Source: Methanobrevibacter sp.
Lineage (GTDB): Archaea; Methanobacteriota; Methanobacteria; Methanobacteriales; Methanobacteriaceae
Direction of reading: 5' to 3'
Assembly: GCA_016291275.1 (NCBI GenBank)
Contig: JAEEWY010000065.1
Span: 1 to 8,208 of the forward strand
DNA: 8,208 nt
Part shown: in pieces, positions 7,401-8,208 of the stretch
Numbering within the stretch: the stretch's first letter is position 1
Layout: every line of letters begins with the position of its first letter
The notes under the pieces: model-generated
Databases searched by the model: none
Told to the model about the DNA's origin: nothing
What the model saw: only the letters and a program-made list of their open reading frames with translations
Position numbers and translations under genes: made by a program

Positions 7401-8208
7401 CCTTCTACAACTAAATTATGGCCTGCCTTTACGTTTTCTATTACTGCAATCTGTGATGAATCAGCATCCAAGACTTGATACATTGTCTTATAATGGAGTT
7501 TTTCATCAACATCCTCTTCCTCAAATGTATCCTCATAAACATTTTTGCTTGGATTGAATATTGATTGAATAAGTTCATTTTTAGTTAAATCAACATCTTT
7601 GCTCCAACTTTCAGGATTCAAGTCATTATACATGACAAATTTAGTAAATGAGAAGAATCCTAAAGCCACATCATCCTTAACATCCCATTTGCTAAATGGT
7701 CTGATTGCCTTTTTAACATCTGCTAAGTATTGGTTTACACCTTCAATGTAGGAGGTTTGCTCAAACTTAGGAAGCTCAATTCCTGCTTCACGCAATTTGG
7801 CTTGAATTGAGATGTTGTTTTGAATGTCTTCTCCAGTCCAGGATAATGAAAATGAGTTTCCAACCTTCTTACGTTCCATAGCTACTGGAATAAGAATAAG
7901 TGGAGCTAAATTCTTTTGTCTTGGTTTCTTCTTATCAATCCATTCAATAAAACCAAGAGCAATATACAAGATATTGTAACCTTGTTCCTGAACCATTGTC
8001 TTAGATTGCTGGTCAATATAAAATAGTCTTTTTTGAAGCTCACTAGGTGTCAAATCTGCTTTTAAGGTTTTATCGCTTTCAGATGATAAGAATTCCTTGG
8101 TTTGATCTATGAAAGTGTGAGCTCTGGATTTCTTGGTCTCTGCCTTATTAGGAGAGAAATACATTTTCTTATTCTCTAAAACAAGGATCTTATATGCATT
8201 CATAGGTG
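1409..8208 (-). CDS. Giant DUF4011-SF1 helicase-Vsr-like nuclease-DUF3320 protein, 5' end outside window
   Basis: At least 2264 residues, numbered here from the only in-window N-terminal ATG (8201-8203). Order: DUF4011-like region (about 1-210), SF1 helicase (about 245-1165) with Walker A EGPPGTGKS at 267-275 and DEASQ at 902-906, Vsr-like nuclease (about 1193-1300), charged linker (about 1311-2105), DUF3320-like C-terminus (about 2110-2264). The family is known for ATP-driven nucleic-acid translocation coupled to a nuclease, and this architecture occurs in single-gene phage defence (hhe type, from memory). Defence here is inference. The true start is probably upstream: the frame is open to the edge (the codon before ATG is CCT), only CACCT precedes the ATG with no clear ribosome site, and the N-terminal DUF4011 motif that I recall as LLDL-x-x-RN-x-LLNF is missing, although the following part of the domain is recognisable. 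No frameshift or internal stop is seen. No partner gene is visible. Confidence 0.93.
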   Translation of the reverse strand, partial: PMNAYKILVLENKKMYFSPNKAETKKSRAHTFIDQTKEFLSSESDKTLKADLTPSELQKRLFYIDQQSKTMVQEQGYNILYIALGFIEWIDKKKPRQKNLAPLILIPVAMERKKVGNSFSLSWTGEDIQNNISIQAKLREAGIELPKFEQTSYIEGVNQYLADVKKAIRPFSKWDVKDDVALGFFSFTKFVMYNDLNPESWSKDVDLTKNELIQSIFNPSKNVYEDTFEEEDVDEKLHYKTMYQVLDADSSQIAVIENVKAGHNLVVEGPPGTGKSQTIVNLIAELIAEGKTVLFVSEKMAALEVVKSRLDSVGLGKFVLELHSHKTRRKQFLKNLKKATNVRATRDLKLDQTLRKLENLRDQLDQYAEIIHTPMANVNLTPFELYGMKESSEDYFARQSKLLPLVRFNNAEDLTMKELDDIIISLENLAELYSTISKNNPWSYCNPKSLLPADLREIELLIRDSLESLSDFRYEMNVVNEVYGIKIPNTLKEYEDSITALNILNSESANLVDSSVLLSKYWFNSPEKSLELIKLLQHYQHASGLFNKFSDYLLVADLDTIIYDLEKESNKKFKLFGGNSHKEELYKLYNGNVPSDREALNDLIKVRNHIKIRQSLKDNEALGRAYFGDLWSENANINDLKQVANWMNKFVYLISNGTFSETTVKMLSNDLFLPDMDSSIDDYVEKGNRFYENLKKLESKLNPRSKIIFKRETDDVPFDKWENQLNKWKGQLSSLHLWSQYSNTKRACRNSEASLFIKTIEKRNIKKDDVKPMVLGNFADSLLNIVFNENDTLATFIGELHENRIKEFKDLDVKIINLNRKRIFNKLNSQIPKIYGAANDPEAKVLAGEFTRKSGHLPVRTLLEKAGGTIKKIKPVFMMSPLSIAQYLDPTNPKLQFDVVIFDEASQVKPEDALGAFMRGKTAVVMGDTQQLPPTSFFDQMTDSESGEEVATALDMESILHLCKLSFPVKMLKWHYRSRHESLINISNREFYDNELLVYPSPSHTDPELGLKFHYNPNTQYHRGEGSANPLEAKDVVKEIFNHFAKYGDKKSLGVGTFSVAQKNAILEELEIERKAHPEYEALFSENKEERFFVKNLETIQGDERDVILISVGYGYDTEGKMSLNFGPLNQDGGERRLNVLVTRAREKCVVFTNFRAHDIHLTANPPFGVKSLQAFLEYAENLHYNQSVQYEDYDEVPFEDAICNFIAENGYEVDKKVGCAGFRVDLAIKDPDNPGKYILGIQCDGHNYASSKVARDRDRLREQVLKGLGWNIYHIWSTDWYRNRDLARAKLLENIESTIVNTKVKDLKKKINDVESMKINPVTTVILGKDDDEDENDDFIENNEEDEMDIVNNVSDNDLANIQSIKEEINQKAEKDREKEYLINRYLEGFEDELTKNSTKEEKTSIDDIPDLIDEEDEIDIPSIEIIEEEKPEVPKNKNSIKEKEKKGKTDIPIKENIRKEEKKENKSNTHINQVKEKKTNLKPQRSPKFNSSKDDVSSRFEGKSRDNKTKSKDNSSYKKGIQDGEFKVKENSAGSNKANNTSNRNKNNGSTVAKSLMNRLRNIGDELVNNRQNNDSKSVEESQKAQKEQIKRQSEEPHDKKPIKNEQKSIEKETRNDESIEFEETKILDQINENINTFEEKESIISDDDIEYTTEENLEVDIKDNIKEDNKEIFEEKVDDEIDEDIKGAPVYSFDEEDEDDDVIVYSLEDDIEEDIEDISEDIIQELNEEDLETNESEGNENMREYKAPRRKKEEEAFDESPDVIVPISAEIRNNNQNNSYEEDGDYITPIDDEFEEFYEESEDSVNEIDKNSQTNGQSQANEEAYHDPNNPDSPYYYSAVGIDNALKKNAVQYPRNNDRNKTGLAGTVSSLKNEMLYLKASMDEIENPTERETVYVIDRNADDEFFEDPYEPYQEPAVIDNTQSPKEDSYESLFTSKKHEYLDKIEEYTNSSSDGYVEDSVDSFLDEIPEFDYIDDETEPIIPISSSINQETNVYETTETYPTNSEPIIEDHIPEESIILEELGDELIDSDDEFVHIDDIEIDDDTFEDIITDVGQGYQDMEDERIKETNVLRAVDNTRLTPTGDLSDYIEDYKEIENLIIQSPSEIYDDEKKLATAVMDIVAAEGPVHVDTVIRRLREGCGLSRAGTKFKNTILEVIDRNENHLLLIRENDFLFIDYDSVKVRKRVKPNIDLISEVEIEKAIDLVLSFEKSLKVQELAKSVSRTFGFRSTSKKTSNKITLVIDSMIGKGILINNNGKIEFR
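1412..1876 (-). other. DUF3320-like C-terminal domain (paired winged-helix-like units)
   Basis: Residues about 2110-2264. The first unit contains AEGPVHVDTVIRRLREGCGLSRAG (2126-2149, quoted as landmarks EGPVH, RRLRE, GLSRAG) followed by a helix and a strand ending ENDFLFID. This is the classic DUF3320 pattern of the helicase-Vsr family. A second unit follows a VRKRV linker: helix SEVEIEKAIDLVLSFE, helix VQELAKSVSRTFGF, helix TSNKITLVIDSMIGKG, and a final short strand pair ending at the stop codon. Both resemble winged helices and could bind DNA or partner proteins; that role is inference. The intact C-terminus shows the gene is complete at its 3' end. Confidence 0.82.
1889..4273 (-). other. 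~795-residue charged low-complexity linker within the giant protein
   Basis: Residues about 1311-2105, between nuclease and DUF3320. It is poor in aromatic and hydrophobic residues for most of its length and is probably disordered. Charge comes in blocks: acidic (about 1327-1430), Lys/Asn/Ser-rich and net basic (1431-1620; by hand 49 K/R against 31 D/E), then strongly acidic (by hand 53 D/E and 7 K/R in residues 1621-1740, continuing to about 2060). A less biased island lies at about 1829-1900. The frame is continuous and the coding strand keeps a strong purine excess, so this is translated rather than decayed sequence. No known domain is recognised. The function is unknown. Confidence 0.8.
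4304..4627 (-). other. Vsr-like PD-(D/E)XK nuclease domain (MTES_1575 type)
   Basis: Residues about 1193-1300. The domain opens with a helix holding E1199, then GYEVDKKVG, then GFRVDLAI with the candidate catalytic D1225, then the signature ILGIQCDG (1238-1245), ARDRDRLREQVLKGLGW (1254-1270) and IWSTDWYRNR (1275-1284). The last two blocks are highly typical of the Vsr-like domain attached to DUF4011 helicases, which is predicted to cut DNA. Two signature positions look atypical: Q1242 where I recall Glu in many relatives, and A1249 where I recall His (YHSS). The domain is recognised with confidence, but whether it cleaves cannot be told from sequence alone. Confidence 0.85.
4709..7471 (-). 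other. SF1 (UPF1/DNA2-like) helicase core with a large helical insert
   Basis: Residues about 245-1165. Visible motifs: Q-motif-like DSSQIAVIE (248-256), Walker A GPPGTGKSQT (268-277), motif Ia TVLFVSEKMAALEVV (291-305), Walker B/motif II VVIFDEASQ (898-906), motif III GDTQQLPP (926-933), motif IV WHYRSRHE (973-980), motif V ETIQGDERDV (1097-1106) and motif VI RRLNVLVTRAR (1135-1145). All key catalytic residues are intact, so an active ATPase is expected. The DEASQ and YRSRHE forms place it with the AAA_11/AAA_12 helicases. Residues about 345-870 separate motif Ia from motif II. They form a mostly helical insert rich in Leu, Lys and Glu, probably partly coiled coil, as is usual for this family. 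Confidence 0.93.
7574..8208 (-). other. DUF4011-like N-terminal region (partial)
   Basis: Residues about 1-210 of the giant protein. The recognisable part is residues 50-110, where LTPSELQKRLFYI is followed by a helix containing EQGYNILYIALGFIEW and then the strand LAPLILIPVAMER. This is the typical pattern of DUF4011 just before the helicase in this family. Its function is not established; it may take part in substrate recognition. The beginning of the domain is missing from the window, so the gene continues to the right. Confidence 0.75.

Noticed and set aside
7230..7557. Plus-strand open frames opposite the Walker A region
   Set aside because: They overlap intact, conserved helicase motifs on the other strand and show no domain of their own.

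Overview
The window is very AT-rich. It holds one very large gene on the minus strand (stop codon at 1409-1411, reading frame still open at the right edge) and about 1.4 kb of gene-free, extremely AT-rich DNA on its 3' side. No taxonomic marker gene is present. Very low GC, reliance on AGA-type arginine codons, almost pure A/T spacers and a protein full of Lys/Asn/Asp/Glu/Ile fit a low-GC methanogen such as Methanobrevibacter or Methanosphaera. A low-GC firmicute cannot be excluded. This placement is an inference of about even odds.

The gene encodes at least 2264 residues. Domains in order are: a DUF4011 region whose first part lies beyond the window; an SF1 (UPF1/DNA2-like) helicase split by a ~550-residue helical insert; a Vsr-like PD-(D/E)XK nuclease of the MTES_1575 type; a ~795-residue charged, low-complexity linker; and a C-terminal pair of winged-helix-like units of the DUF3320 type. 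The DUF4011-helicase-Vsr order is that of large single-protein anti-phage systems (the 'hhe' type, recalled from the literature), so nucleic-acid-targeting defence is the leading role. The oversized linker between nuclease and DUF3320 is the most unusual part. The nuclease signature also carries two residues that differ from the consensus I remember.

The gene-free stretch 1-1408 contains no ORF, tRNA or rRNA that I can support, but it is not featureless. From left to right it holds: a four-copy 19-bp tandem repeat that grades into a ~90-bp degenerate repeat (8 to ~310); a 34-bp near-perfect palindrome (525-558); a long imperfect stem-loop (576-649); another inverted repeat (757-818); a cluster of AGTAWTACT palindromes (about 863-1130); and two stem-loops with T-rich downstream flanks on the minus strand near the end of the large gene, which are candidate 3' ends.

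The promoter and ribosome binding site of the large gene lie outside the window.
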